A DNA stretch of 64,000 nt from Actinernus sp. WN-2022. Taxonomy: Eukaryota; Cnidaria; Anthozoa; Actiniaria; Actinernidae. Of the stretch, positions 11,460 to 22,440 are shown in pieces (position 1 is the stretch's first letter; each line of letters begins with the position of its first letter). Both the position numbers and the translations under genes were made by a program. The stretch covers positions 80,070,861 to 80,134,860 of the forward strand of contig JAOWCC010000019.1 in the NCBI GenBank assembly GCA_030867875.1, given 5' to 3'. The notes under the pieces were generated by a model. The model was given only the letters and a program-made list of their open reading frames with translations. It made no database searches and was not told the DNA's origin.

Positions 11460-12730
11460 AATGGAGCAATGGAGCTAGTAATGGAGCAGCAACCGTCGTC
11501 GAATTAGAGGAAAAACGACTGTCACGAGTCAAACAGTTGGTCTTGGCCAAGCCGACGCCACCGTTGGCGCTCATCCAACATCAAAGTCATTACTCTCAAA
11601 AAATTCCCGTAACGAAGCGAAAGAAAGACAGGGCAAAAGTGTCTCATTCTGAGGAAAGCCACAATTCAAGCCTGGACTAAGACAAGGGCTCAGAAAAGGA
11701 TGGAAAGGCGAACTCAAAGCCTGTAAAAAGTAAAGATGACAACGCCGCCAAAAATGGCGGCAAAACCAATTCACGTGCATGGGAAACGCAAATGTCCCCA
11801 AGGTGGAAAGACAGAGAAACGCCTGAACGAACTACCACGGATATTAAAAATGCTGATAGTGTTGATAAATTATCGAATATCCTCCAGACATCCTTTTCAA
11901 ACTTGGCAGAGGCAATGAATTCCGGGTTTAACAACCTATAGGCAAGTTATTGCGTATATATAGCGCAGACGAAAGTCCAGATGAGAGCTCAGGGGATCAA
12001 AGCTCAGGGCCAGAATCTGAGCCTGAGGGTGTAATTGAGACCCCAGCTAAGAGGCAGAAGAAGGATGCTTCTACTCCAGGTATCATCGAAAAACTAGCCA
12101 AGAACTTGAATTAGCAATTGGATGATGAGAAGGGACCAGAAATAAATCACCAACTAGCAAACCTGGTAGACAAATGCAAACAAGCTCTCGGAGCTAAAAA
12201 AAATACCAGACATCGCAGAACTCTAATGGAGACAATTCCAATTCCAATGCCTGGAACAATTTGGTGGAATTAGCACGTTCAAGTGACCTAAAGCTGCAAA
12301 AAATTCAAAAGCATAATGGTAGTGGTCACTAGCTGTGATTGATGATTTGATATATTACTGTATATTAGTGATACATTGTAAAGCGCCTTAGAACTTTGGG
12401 ATTATGGCGCTGTATAAATTCATAAATTATTATTATTATTATAATTATATTTATAGAAGAAGAAGTTTACCCCAGCACTGAGTCCAATATCAGTAAACCG
12501 ATGGATACTGTTATGCTATTATCCAATGCTAACACAGAAGTAAATATGCGACGAAGAGAAGGGCTAAAACCCGAGCTGCACCACAACTACCGCTACCTGT
12601 GCTCCCCATCAAATCCCATCACTTCTCAGCTGTTTGGGGATGACCTCTCCAAAGCAGTAAAGGATATAGAAAACGGAGGAAAACTGATGACAAGAGAGAA
12701 AGAAGACCTTTTGTTAGGCAGATAAGCGAC
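11460..12730 (+). pseudogene. retroelement gag-like protein, broken
   Basis: Pieces of one protein can be read by changing frame. A basic N-terminal part (LEEKRLSRVKQL, then KRKKDRAK) is followed by an acidic Ser/Glu stretch (SPDESSGDQSSGPESEPEG). Next come a conserved block (IEKLAKNLN, DDEKGPEINHQLANLVDK), WNNLVELARSSDLKLQ, and a last block at 12501-12725 (NANTEVNMRRREGLKPELH, ITSQLFGDDLSKAVKDI). This block order is familiar to me from uncharacterised gag-like proteins of cnidarian retroelements; I cannot name the superfamily with certainty (DIRS-like or LTR). Several frameshifts, stops and a SINE-like insertion show it is dead. Confidence 0.65.
12340..12455 (+). mobile_element. SINE-like 3' tail inserted in gag relic
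   Basis: GTAAAGCGCCTTAGAA, then TATGGCGCTGTATAAAT, then an (ATT)n run. This is the widespread tail shared by many invertebrate SINEs and their partner LINEs. It separates the LKLQ block from the last gag block, so it inserted after the gag element. No Pol III head is visible. Confidence 0.55.
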
Positions 12731-13320
12731 CAAAAATAGCAGAATTGTTCAAATTTGTGATAAAAGCATGAAAGTTGCTGGGTTGATAGCTCTTACTATG
12801 TAGATTAATATAAAAGAAAGACCCCAGCGGGATCCGGACCCTAACCTCTTCATTTTAGGCGTTCAAGGTCATGGTCAGCGGTAAGTTACTACAGGCTCAT
12901 GTTAAATTGTTCAAATGTCCCTAAAAGTACTAAACAACAATACAAAATAACATAAAACTATATCCTCCCCGCCCTTTTTTTCGATATTAAAAACAAATGT
13001 TTAACAATGTCAAAGTCGATGGCCAAATCACTGAAACATTTCAATGCTTTAAAGGTGTGAAGCAAGGGTGCATTCTCTCGCCAACACTGTTCAATCTATT
13101 CCTACATGCATACTTATGACTTTCCTAAAATAATTGCTGAAAAAGCTGATCGCAATGAACCACTGATAATAAATGGAATCAATATTAAATGTCGGATGAC
13201 CTTGTTATTATGGCAAAAAAATGCTATCCAGCTACAAAACTATCTGAACGGTGTTGAAGAATTTACTTAGAAACAAACAAAGATTATACCGGTAAATCGA
13301 TGAACAAGTATAAGTTTAGA

Positions 13321-14129
13321 CAGGAGTATATTACACAGGAGTGTTCCTAGGCCCTTGTGTTGGCCCCTAACACAGTAGATGCAATGGTGTGTCTATTTAT
13401 AGTCGCGAAGTTCGAGTATGCGATTATGTTGTCTTTTATTCTCTTGCGCTTTATTATTTTTAGCAGTTTGAACCGTGTTAATTACAATTGGTTAAAAGTG
13501 ACGGCCTTTGTTTCTTCTCGCGGGAAACTCTATGCTAAAATTAACTCTACCGTCTACAGCGTTGTGTGACAATATAATGTGGGAAGAGGTACCTTATTAT
13601 CACTTATTTTCGCGAGACTTATTTTTCGCGATTTTCGCGATTTAAAAAAAATCGCGAAATTAAAGTCCCGCGAAAAAAAGGTGCCGCGAAAATTAAAGAC
13701 GCGAAATTTAGTGACCTTTATCAAATCCTTTATTTAAGTTTTCCGTCTACTAGGAATTTACATACGAGTAGGAGGGCTCAAATTTCAGTTCAACGCATGT
13801 CCTTATTCCTCATCGTCTGACTCATCTTGCTGAATTATATCAGTGTACTTTTAAAAGATGTTACTACCTTGTTGCTGACATTGTTGAACATTTCAGCCAG
13901 TTGCTTGTTGCGTTTCTATTCCGTTATGGTTAAATAAAATACAGAAATGGAATTTTAAAAAACGAGCACCAGTGTACTTGATTCGCGAAATTTAATTACC
14001 TTGAAAAACGGTGATTCGTCAAAATCGCGAAATTTAAGTCCCGCGAAATATTTCTATTCCAAATTCGCGAAATTAAAGTCGCGCGAAAATAAGTGATAAT
14101 AAGGTACACTCCTCTGTAATATACTCTTG
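13321..14129. mobile_element. hAT-like non-autonomous DNA transposon
   Basis: Terminal inverted repeats of about 24 bp: CAGGAGTATATTACACAGG at the left, and CAAGAGTATATTACAGAGG as the reverse complement of the right end. They are flanked by the direct repeat GTTTAGA (13314-13320 and 14130-14136), and the LINE reading continues on both sides. Both ends carry clusters of CGCGAAA/TTTCGCG subterminal motifs, the usual arrangement of transposase-binding sites in hAT-type elements. No transposase frame. The 7-8 bp duplication and CA-starting ends favour hAT; this is inference. Confidence 0.8.
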
Positions 14130-14467
14130 GTTTAGATACCGGGGAAAGAAATCGAGAACGTTACTTCATAAAAGTACATCGGCTTAATGTTTAGCACGAT
14201 AGGTAGTTTTAACCTTGCAAAAACTGAACTGAAAAATATAGCTCTGAAGGCTTCCTCTAAACCGAAGAAATCCATGGGTAAACATTTTCGAACAGATATT
14301 AAATTAACTTCACGCCTCTTCGATTGCCTAATTAACCCAATTCTTCTCTATGGCAGTGAAATCTGGGGGGCAGACATAACGATGTCTACAGAGAGAGACC
14401 CAATAAAAATAGTGCACACAAAGTTCTGTAAACTTCTACTGGGAGTAAGCAAAAGTGCAACTAGTAA

Positions 14468-14879
14468 TAGACCAGTTCGCGGTAAATTCCGACATTTTGA
14501 AAAGGGTGCAAACATGGCGCGAAATACAGTGTTTGTATGGGAATCGATGGGAATCCGATGCCAAATAAAATCGTGTTTTCAGTTTTCCATACATTGTCTG
14601 TAAATTTTCACGCGGAATTTGACTCGTTTTTACAGACAATGTATGGAAAACTTGAATCACGATTGCACGCTTCCCAGCACAGCTACAACCCTCAAATTTC
14701 GATATGTTAATCTTTTACCTGGTATCTTAAGTTTGTATCTGAAGAATATTTCAGAAATTCGATTTTACGGATTTTATTTGGCATCGGATTCCCATCGATT
14801 CCCATACAAACACTGACCTGTATTTCGCGCCATGTTTGCACCCCTTTCAAAATGTCGGAATTTACCGCGAACTGGTCTA
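14468..14879. mobile_element. palindromic MITE with about 105-bp TIRs
   Basis: The left arm (14470-14572) and right arm (14774-14877) are nearly perfect inverted copies starting GACCAGTTCGCGGTAAATT. A second inner hairpin (TTTTCCATACATTGTCTGTA at 14579-14600 against its complement at 14630-14654) nests inside. TA lies at both outer ends, as for Tc1/mariner-type insertion. It splits the LINE just after its LGVSKSATSN block. Confidence 0.85.
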
Positions 14880-15062
14880 TATATAGACCCTTTGAATAAG
14901 TCCGGGTGGTATAGCATAGCAAATTAACGGCATTATGTTTCACTGACTAAACATTCGTTCAGTGCATTTCATACATCTCCCTGGACGCTTCAATTTCAAC
15001 ATTCCAGAGGACCTACCAGCCTCGTTGACATGCAAGTCACCAGGAGTTATGCATAGGGTCTA
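14880..15062. mobile_element. small insertion bounded by TATAGACCCT
   Basis: TATAGACCCT at the left and AGGGTCTATA at the right form a 10-bp inverted repeat. The LINE reading resumes directly afterwards (ACRAEFGRY). Its ends start GACC like the adjacent palindromic MITE, so the two may be related or the result of insertion next to each other. Confidence 0.5.
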
Positions 15063-15625
15063 TAATGCTTGCCGAGCAGAGTTTGGAAGATATCTTCATT
15101 CAGTGGAAGCAAAAACAACTGAGGAGTTAGAAGTTCTGGCTCAAGCTGAATATCCCAGAACGTACACGTTTATCGCAGGACACATATATAGATAGCACAG
15201 ACGGTAACGGAACAAAACTGATTGGTATCAGAAAATGAAAACTGTCATATGTACGATTGGTTGGCTTCGGAGACATCTGGAATGAACCTCCGGTCAACCC
15301 AGTAAATTCAAAAGCCTTATGAAAAATTATTCAAACGAAGATTACAAGATATCGAATAGACAGAAAAGAAGGACAAGGCAATAAACTTCGTACGTATCGT
15401 ACTTTTAAAATTAACTATTCGCTTGAGCCATACCTCTCTAATGTTCACAACATTGATCATCGAGCTCTAACTCGTCTAAGAATAAGTAACCACACCCTCG
15501 AAATTGAAAAAGGTCGACATTCTAGGCCCTACCTAAAGCCAGAAGAACGAATCTGCCCAAAATGTGACAAACAAGAAGTAGAAGACGAATTACATTTTGT
15601 GTTGAGATGCCCCTTCACTGAGTAG

Positions 15626-15629
15626 CACC

Positions 15630-15663
<34 letters not shown>

Positions 15664-15735
15664 CCGTCCGGGGTTTGAACCCGCGACCTCCCGCACAACA
15701 GACCGGCGCTTAACCACTGAGCTAATCGGGAGGCC
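15626..15735 (-). mobile_element. tRNA-headed SINE, minus strand
   Basis: On the minus strand, GCCTCCCGA leads into A box TAGCTCAGTGG and, after GTTAAGCGCC, B box GGTTCAAACCC. Then come GGCCAACACTCAGGG and CTTAAAATAACTGAGTAG. Head and body order match a SINE type I recall from anthozoan genomes. It is cut short after about 110 bp and abuts the end of the LINE at 15620. The cloverleaf is imperfect in the anticodon stem, so this is not a working tRNA gene. Confidence 0.75.
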
Positions 15736-15934
15736 TTTACAATGGCTTAAGGCAAAACATAATCAATGTTATGAATAGGAAATTAAATTGATAGAAACCA
15801 AAATATCAAGATGAAAACGTAGATTTTAATTTACTAATAGATCCGCCTTTAAAATTACAAAAACAAGTTTGTTAGCATATACATGACTGCTTCAAAAAAC
15901 GCAAAAATAATAGCTAAAAGAAGTACATTGAACA
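15736..15934. other. gap between SINE and LINE
   Basis: AT-rich sequence with no recognisable feature. Confidence 0.5.
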
Positions 15935-16211
15935 CAAGACAATAAGACAAGACAATAATTTATTTCAATTAGAAGACGCTATTATAAATTACAAGAAACT
16001 TCCTTCCGCAAATAGTTAAACTAATCGAGGCGGGGGAAGAAAAAGGTGATTATATTACAAATGGAGTTAATTAATTAATTATAGCACAGATCTGACTGTG
16101 ACATATAAGTAGAGAAGAAAAAAGGAAAGGGAAAGAGAAAGAGCGTGACTATATTATATACAAATCCAGTAAAAATACTGTTATTAAATGATAACATAGC
16201 AATAATTTAAT

Positions 16212-19200
16212 TTACTTATATGACATATTTTCAAGGAAAAATATTTTATTTACACCATTAATTATCTGGGAGACTTCAAGATATTCATCAGCTTTTAATA
16301 AAATATCAAAGAGTCTGTGTTTCAATTCTGTTTTAAAAGTACGTTTTGGTAAGGTACGTATAGATGGAGTCAAAGAATTCCATATTTGTGGTCCAAGTCT
16401 CAAGAACGTTTGTCTCATCTTTTCAAGTCTGGTATGTTCAATGAAGAAATCATCTTGTGTAGAAGAACGCGTTTTATATTTGTGGATATCAGTTGTTTTA
16501 ATAAAGGCACGAATAAGGTTTTCAGGAGCAGAATTATTAGAAATATCCCACATATTAGAAACATGCTCAAAATATATAAAGGAGATAGGGAGTACATTTG
16601 CATTAATAAAAAGAGGAACTGCATGATCTCTTGACTTTGCAAAGTAGATTAATCGTAAAGCTCGTTTTTGGAGAATTAAGAGTTTATTTAAATGAGTTTT
16701 AGAGGCAGACCCCCAAGCACATACACCATAATAGAGATATGGATTTATTAAGGCTTGATATATTTTTAGAAGTGGGTTTAAAGGAATAAAATGTCTTAAT
16801 TTAGCTACTAGTCCTATCGTTTTACTAACTTTTTGACACATGAGGTGAATGTGTATTTCCACGAAAGTTCATAGTCAATTAAGACTCCAAGGTACTTTAC
16901 AAAGTCCTTTCTCTCAAGTGGAATTGTGTTTTCTAGAATTGGGCCATATACTTTGATTTCAGGATAATGGAGTAACTTCTTTTAATTTGGTCGAAAAATT
17001 ATATGATTTGATTTTTTTAAATTAAGAGTTAGCTTATTTGCTTGAAGCCATTCACACACCTTAAGTAATTCAGAATTTACTACAGATTTAAGGTAGTGAA
17101 TATTCTTATTTGCATACATTATACTTGTATCATCAGAAAATAAATAAAATGTAAATTTATCAGAGGAACTAGTAATATCGTTAATATATAATAAAAAGAG
17201 AAGAGGACCCAGGACAGAGTTGTGGAACTCCACATAGAGTTGTCTCCATATCAGAAATAATACCACAATTAGAAGTGGTTTGTTTACGTTCAGTTAAATA
17301 TGAGCTAAATCAGTCGTTTATTATACCCCTTATTCCATAAAATTGAAATTTATTTAATAGAATAGAATGGTCAACCGTATCGAAGGCCTTTTTCAAGTCA
17401 ATAAAAATTCTACAAGTAAATTTTCCGTCATTCATATTATTTTGAATTGTGTTTATAATGTCTAATATTGCATGTCGTGTATTGTGGCCACTACGAAAAC
17501 CATACTGAGAGTGATTCAGAATATCGTATATTTAGAGATAAATTTAGTAAGTCTTTCATTCATATTTTTTTTCAAAAATTATATTAAATACTGATAGCAG
17601 AGATATAGGTCGGTAATTTGAAGCATTGGTTTCGTCATCCTCTTTAAAAATTGGAATTATTTTAGCAAACTTAAGTATAGTAGGAAATTTTCCCGACTGA
17701 ATTGATAAATTAAAGAGATCTGCTAAAGGCTGGCTAATAATATGTTTAGAAACTTTAAGTATTTCAATAGGGCATGAGTATAAGCCATGTGCTTTATGAA
17801 GAGGTATAACATTTATTTGAGAAATTATATCAGAGGGGATAATAGGGTCAAAATAAAAAGAGTTAGGCTCAGGCTGGCCCATTAATTCATAAAAAGACCG
17901 ATTTGATGATGGTATTTTTGAAGCAAGCTAATATGACCTATTTTAGCAAAATGTTTGTTCAAAATATTCGAAATTTCGTTTAGATTGGTAGATAAACTAT
18001 CATCAGATCTCTTAAGTGCGCATATTTGCTTCAATTTCTTTCTTGACCGAGAGATTAGTTGATTAATTCCTTTCCATGTTTGTTTCATGTTATTTGCATT
18101 TATTTCAAAGAATTGTTGAAAGTAATTTCTTTTATTTATACGAATAAGTAAGGAAATCTTATTTCTATATATTTTATATTTTCCTTGTTGGCCAAGTAAA
18201 TATAATTTATTTTTGATTCGTATTGAAGTAATAAATCCTTTAGTAATCCAAGGTTTTGAGAACTGCTTGATTTTACGCTTAGACAGCTGTTTAAAAGGAG
18301 CATGCTTATTTACAAGTTTATTAACTTTATTATAAAAGGTATTAAACGATTGATTAACGTTATCACTTCTTATTAATGTAGACCACGGAATTTGAGCTAG
18401 TTCATTATTAAAGTGATTAGGATCAAATCTTGAAAAATCCCGTCTCTTTTTAGTTTTTTGTTTATTTGAGATATTCAGATTTGTGGATAATATACCAACT
18501 TGGGAGAAGTGGTCACTAATATCAGAGACGACGTTGCCACTTAAGACCAAATTTTCACAATTATTCATAAAAATATTATCAATCAAGGTAGCAGAGCTAC
18601 CATAAACTCTTGTGGGTTTGTCAATAATAAGTAGAAAAGATAGGCTTTGGAGGCTTTGAAATAATTGTTGGCTATAAGAGCACTGTTGGATTTTAAGAAG
18701 ATCTACTGTATGTTGAAGTCTCCCAATAGTATTATATTTTTGTTCTGAAGGCCAAAGTTTTCAAGTGCACTGATTAGATACTCAAGGAATTATATTGGGT
18801 TGTTATGGTGCCTATAGATCACTCCACAAATGATATTCTTTTGGCTTGTCATTTCAATTTCAGTCCATAATGCTTGATAATATGGATTAGATACCCGTTC
18901 AATTATTCTATAGTTTAGGTCCTCATTTCTATACAAACCTACTCCACCAGCTGATAAAGGGGTTGGTACATATTCAAAATTATAAACTAAAATATTTGGA
19001 TTGAAGTTAAGTGATTTGTCCTTGAGTATCCTAGTTTCAGTTACCCCTATAATACTAAAGTTAATATCTAGCTCATTAAGTAGATGAGATTGGAAATCTT
19101 CAATATTCTTATTAAGGCTTCTAATGTTGTTATGTAGTATAGAGAAATTATTGTTGGAGTGTTGTTTTACTTTGTTTTTATGAACAGAGAAACTATGCGG
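16212..19200 (-). pseudogene. LINE ORF2: AP endonuclease plus reverse transcriptase
   Basis: Read 5' to 3' on the minus strand: start of the endonuclease (ILHNNIRSLNKNIEDF, IIGVTETRILKDKS, GGVGLYRNEDL, CGVIYRHHNNP, ILLGDFNI) and its end (IDNIFMNN, SDISDHFSQ). A linker is followed by RT blocks (HGLYSCPIEILK, FAKIIPIFK, NYRPISLLSVF, IFIDLKKAFDTVDHSILLNK, SVLGPLLFLLYINDI, catalytic block FSDDTSIMYAN) and the thumb/C-terminus (QALINPYLYYGVCAWGSA, LLILQKRALRLIYF). The product would nick target DNA and reverse-transcribe the LINE RNA. Frame breaks occur near 18600, 17540, 17270 and 16870, and in-frame stops disrupt the endonuclease. The best-preserved frames are 17882-18586 and 16212-16862. Confidence 0.9.
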
Positions 19201-19740
19201 AGAATAATAGTTGCATCTATAATTAGACTATTATTGTGATTAAAATCAGAGTTCGTCTGGTTATCACAAGGAACGTTTAAATTAAATAAGTCAAAACATA
19301 TAAGCTTGGGATTTATCAAGTTGATTTCTAGAGGAAAAAGTATCACGTAAATTACTATTGAATTGTAGATGTATATTCGAGAATGTGTTCCTACAGCCAT
19401 AATATGACAATTCTTTGAGTAAGCATTTATTTTCTTTTATTAAAGAGTCTTGTTATTTTCATTCTTTAACCGAGTTGCCATCATCTGTGTAGTTCAAGAT
19501 TGTAAATTGCGGTTATATAGTTATGTACTTAGCTGTCTGTAGTTCCAACCCTCTCCAAGACCTCTGTGGACGTGACTTTGATTATTCTTGAATCATGCTT
19601 CTCCCGAAGGAACACAGTTCCATGGGCTTTTATCGTACGGCGGCCATATTGAGTCCCAGGAGAATAAAAACTTTGTTTTCGTCCGGTAAAATCGTTCTGA
19701 AACCAACCAGTGCGAGGCTACCGGGGCCAAAACTATTGTT

Positions 19741-20477
19741 TTATCCAAGATGGCCGAACTGCGATAACAGCCCATTCTTTGTCCAGCAGAATCTGTAGTT
19801 CAACTGCATTTGTTTCTTCCTTGCTTCAAAGAAAAGCTGCTGTGTTTTAGGAGTCAAATGTTCGTAGATGCTAGCATACTGAAATGAGTCTTCAGTTTCA
19901 AGACCGATTTCTTCTGGATTAATCTTCGATATTTCACGTTTGAGATTTGTAATCTCTTCAATATGTAGGCGTCGGGTAAATTTGCAGATTATAGGCCGTG
20001 GGCCTCTAGTCCTGTTCCCTTTCTTGGCCACCCGATGCGCAATATCTATATGTCTTGAAGACTTACGTGGGCTCCCATTTTGGTAAATATCTTTACACAT
20101 AGGGAAGCTGAAGTTAGGGCGGATTCTTGCTCGTTAGTTTCTGGTACGCCAACTATTTTGATGTTATAGCGGTAGCTATAACTCTCAAGGTTATCTATCA
20201 TTTCGGAGATAGCATCTGTTTCCTCGGTTATATTAAGAAACATTTTCTTCAGTTCACTTAACTTTGTGCGAGCTGAATCTTGCAGTGATTTTAGTTCGTC
20301 GTATTTTCCACTTAGGAAACCAATACTCTCCTCTTCATCATTCGGGTTGGTTGAGGTTCTGGTCTCCGCGGCTTGATCAAGTACTCTTTTTAAGTTTTTA
20401 AACTCTTGTGAGAGGGAGTTCAATTGCTCCCTCAGTTCTTCGTTTTCCTTTTTTAAAGTTTGGTAGTTATTAACCAT
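19741..20477 (-). pseudogene. LINE ORF1: coiled coil plus RRM-like RNA-binding protein
   Basis: The first 143 codons (20477-20046) begin with a heptad-rich coiled coil (NYQTLKKENEELREQLNSL) and lead into an RRM-like start (YNIKIVGVPETNEQESA). A one-base frameshift near 20050 moves the reading to a second frame (DIDIAHRVAKKGNRTRGPRP, IICKFTRRLHIEE, LTPKTQQLFFEARKKQMQL), the C-terminal domain. This is the coiled coil/RRM/C-terminal layout of L1-type ORF1 proteins, which coat LINE RNA and chaperone nucleic acids. The frameshift leaves it non-functional here. The start ATG follows about 60 bp of 5' UTR. Confidence 0.85.
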
Positions 20478-20570
20478 GTTTAAGTTGAATTAGATGAGTA
20501 TAAGTAAATTTTACCGGAGCAAGCTAATTTGCCGCCATCTTCTTCACGCTTCACGCTTCACGCTTCTATT

Positions 20571-21881
20571 CCTGATGCTTCTGTTCCTGTACCTTACGTT
20601 TGTTAGCTTTCTCAGCAGATCTGAGACCTATGTACAAGTTTGTATATGGTGCCAATAAACACATATCTATCTATCCATCCCCGGGACGAGATCGCTAGTA
20701 AATTGTCAGTGATATCTGAATCACATGATCGATCATGTGACAGCTCTCCAGAGGATTCAGTACTTTGTTTTCCAATTAGAGAAATGTGTACATTTCCTCT
20801 TGGGATACAGAATTGTATAGAGTTTCATTGGGTAGGTCGTTTTGATTGGCAGCCCAAAATGCCATATAGAAAATTAAATCAGTCAAAACCGGCACATTCC
20901 GAATTTCGCGCTTATTTCGTTCTTCTTGCTAAACTGCAAACTTTATATCGTTTGAGGACAGGAAAAAAGCGAGGATTTCTTTAAGGAAAAGGAACCAGCA
21001 CAGAAGTGAAAAAGGACAAAGTTAGCCTGTCCTGGAGAAGTTGACTGCTTAAAAACACCTCTGAACCGTGGAAAATTGTAAGTTTTTGGCTGTGTCAATG
21101 CACGTTGTAAACGGCCTCAGTCACTCTCCAAACAACATGAATATTTACAGCAGTTCTATTGCAATGGTATAATTTTCGATTCTAGTGTACAGTAATTCTC
21201 TTAGAGAAAGCGGAACTAATGTTTAGAAGCCGGCTATGGTAGCTTCAAAGCACAGAAAGACGGATTTAAGAACGAAACTTTTCACACGAGGCGTGCCTAC
21301 GTGGCTGGCGTTGAAAATGGCCGTATAAGCTTAAATAGCTATGAAAACTTCTCGATAAATCTGGATTCACACCTGAATATTTTGGCCCTTTCCTCTTCGC
21401 AGGTCCAAAGAAAGTAGAATTGTATACTGACGAGTATGTCTTGTGTCCGGTGGGAACATTTTAAAGCGGAAGGACCCTTGCTAACTCTCGCACAAGGTAA
21501 GGAACAAGCGTTATATCATTTGGTAGGATTGCAACCACATTAACAGCTACTTTTCAGTGTTCCTACCAACCGATATGGCCGCCACACGGTTTTAGGTCTG
21601 AATAGCTTAGTTTCCCTTTCAATAGAGAAAATGTTCTTACTCTTGTAATAGAGAAAATATTCTTACTCGTTTAATTTAATACGGAGAATACGAGAATACG
21701 GAGAAAATATTCTTACATGTGCATGATATACAGAGACTATTCCTCATACTGGCGGCTGCCATCTTTGTGTCCCTCTCTGGGGCAATAACATGGCGGCAAT
21801 AAAACGAAAATACATATAAAGCTTAGTTTCCAATCAAAATTATTGGGTTTCACTTCAAAACTCTTTGAATGCAACCTTTAA
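20571..21881. other. non-coding with a dispersed repeat
   Basis: A frame at 20640-20984 is unrecognised. It covers a segment (20721-20815) repeated at 25391-25485, so it is unlikely to be a gene. Short direct repeats of GAGAAAATATTCTTAC occur at 21625-21715. Confidence 0.5.
20721..20815 (+). repeat. dispersed repeat, copy 1 of 2
   Basis: CATGTGACAGCTCTCCAGAG and following bases match 25391-25485 at roughly 85-90 percent by eye. No coding or tRNA content. It may be a fragment of an unidentified element. Confidence 0.7.
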
Positions 21882-22436
21882 TTAGTGCCTATCACCCTTT
21901 TGCAATTTTGATCAGAGCTTATGAACCTTCGAAAGGTTTTGAGTACTTCTGTGAAGAAAGTTTTGGTTTAAAGTGAATAGTTTATGTTCTACGCTTGTTT
22001 GAAATCGTGTAAATGTGACCTTTCCTGACCCATGACCGCGTAAGTAAAAGCCTGGGTCGAAACCTGGGTAGACGTCATCTTGACGTCATATAATTAATTC
22101 GGCTTTGCAATCATTCGAAGAAATACTTAATATGTTGACTAAAATGACTTTTTTCTTTACCAACAACTCGAAAACTGTGTATATTTTCTATGCAACGATG
22201 TTGTTGTGATAAAAAGGCGCCATGGAGAATAATGCATTAATGAGATGACGTCTACCCAGGTTTCGACCCAGGCTTTTACTTACGCGGTCATGGGTCAGGA
22301 AAGGTCACATTTACACGATTTCAAACAAGCGTAGAACATAAAGTATTCACTTTAAACCAAAACTTTCTTCACAGAAGTACTCAAAACCTTTCGGAGGTTC
22401 ATAAGCTATCAAAATTGCAAAAGGGTGATAGGCACT
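21882..22436. mobile_element. foldback MITE, about 200-bp arms, TTAA borders
   Basis: The left arm (about 21884-22080) and right arm (22241-22436) are inverted copies (AGTGCCTATCACCC at the ends; AAAGCCTGGGTCGAAACCTG at the inner side). TTAA is present at both borders (21878-21881 and 22437-22440), suggesting a TTAA-targeting transposase such as piggyBac or Kolobok. A diverged single arm occurs at 26786-26990. Confidence 0.8.
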
Positions 22437-22440
22437 TTAA

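Larger units (their letters stand above)
12990..15620 (+). pseudogene. non-LTR retrotransposon RT, thrice interrupted
   Basis: Starts inside the RT palm (GVKQGCILSPTLFNLFL near 13055-13105) and runs with stops to about 13320. It resumes at 14137 (KYIGLMFSTIGSF, then SRLFDCLINPILLYGSEIWG and KFCKLLLGVSKSATSN). It resumes again at about 15063 (ACRAEFGRY), then near 15380 (NKLRTYRTFKINYSLEPYL, RALTRLRISNHTLEIEKGR). It closes with a Cys/His motif, ICPKCDKQEVEDELHFVLRC, typical of the C-terminus of such ORF2 proteins. The gaps are filled by three DNA elements annotated separately. It is 5' truncated and inactive. Confidence 0.85.
15935..20560 (-). mobile_element. near full-length CR1/L2-like LINE, decayed
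   Basis: About 4.6 kb on the minus strand: 5' end near 20560 next to a TTCACGC triplet repeat, ORF1 (20477-19741), ORF2 (about 19200-16212), then a 3' UTR ending near 15935 in a short TTGTCTTG-type tandem tail instead of poly(A). Such a tail is typical of the CR1/L2 branch. The endonuclease is of the AP type. The clade call rests on RT and endonuclease motifs read by eye. Confidence 0.85.
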
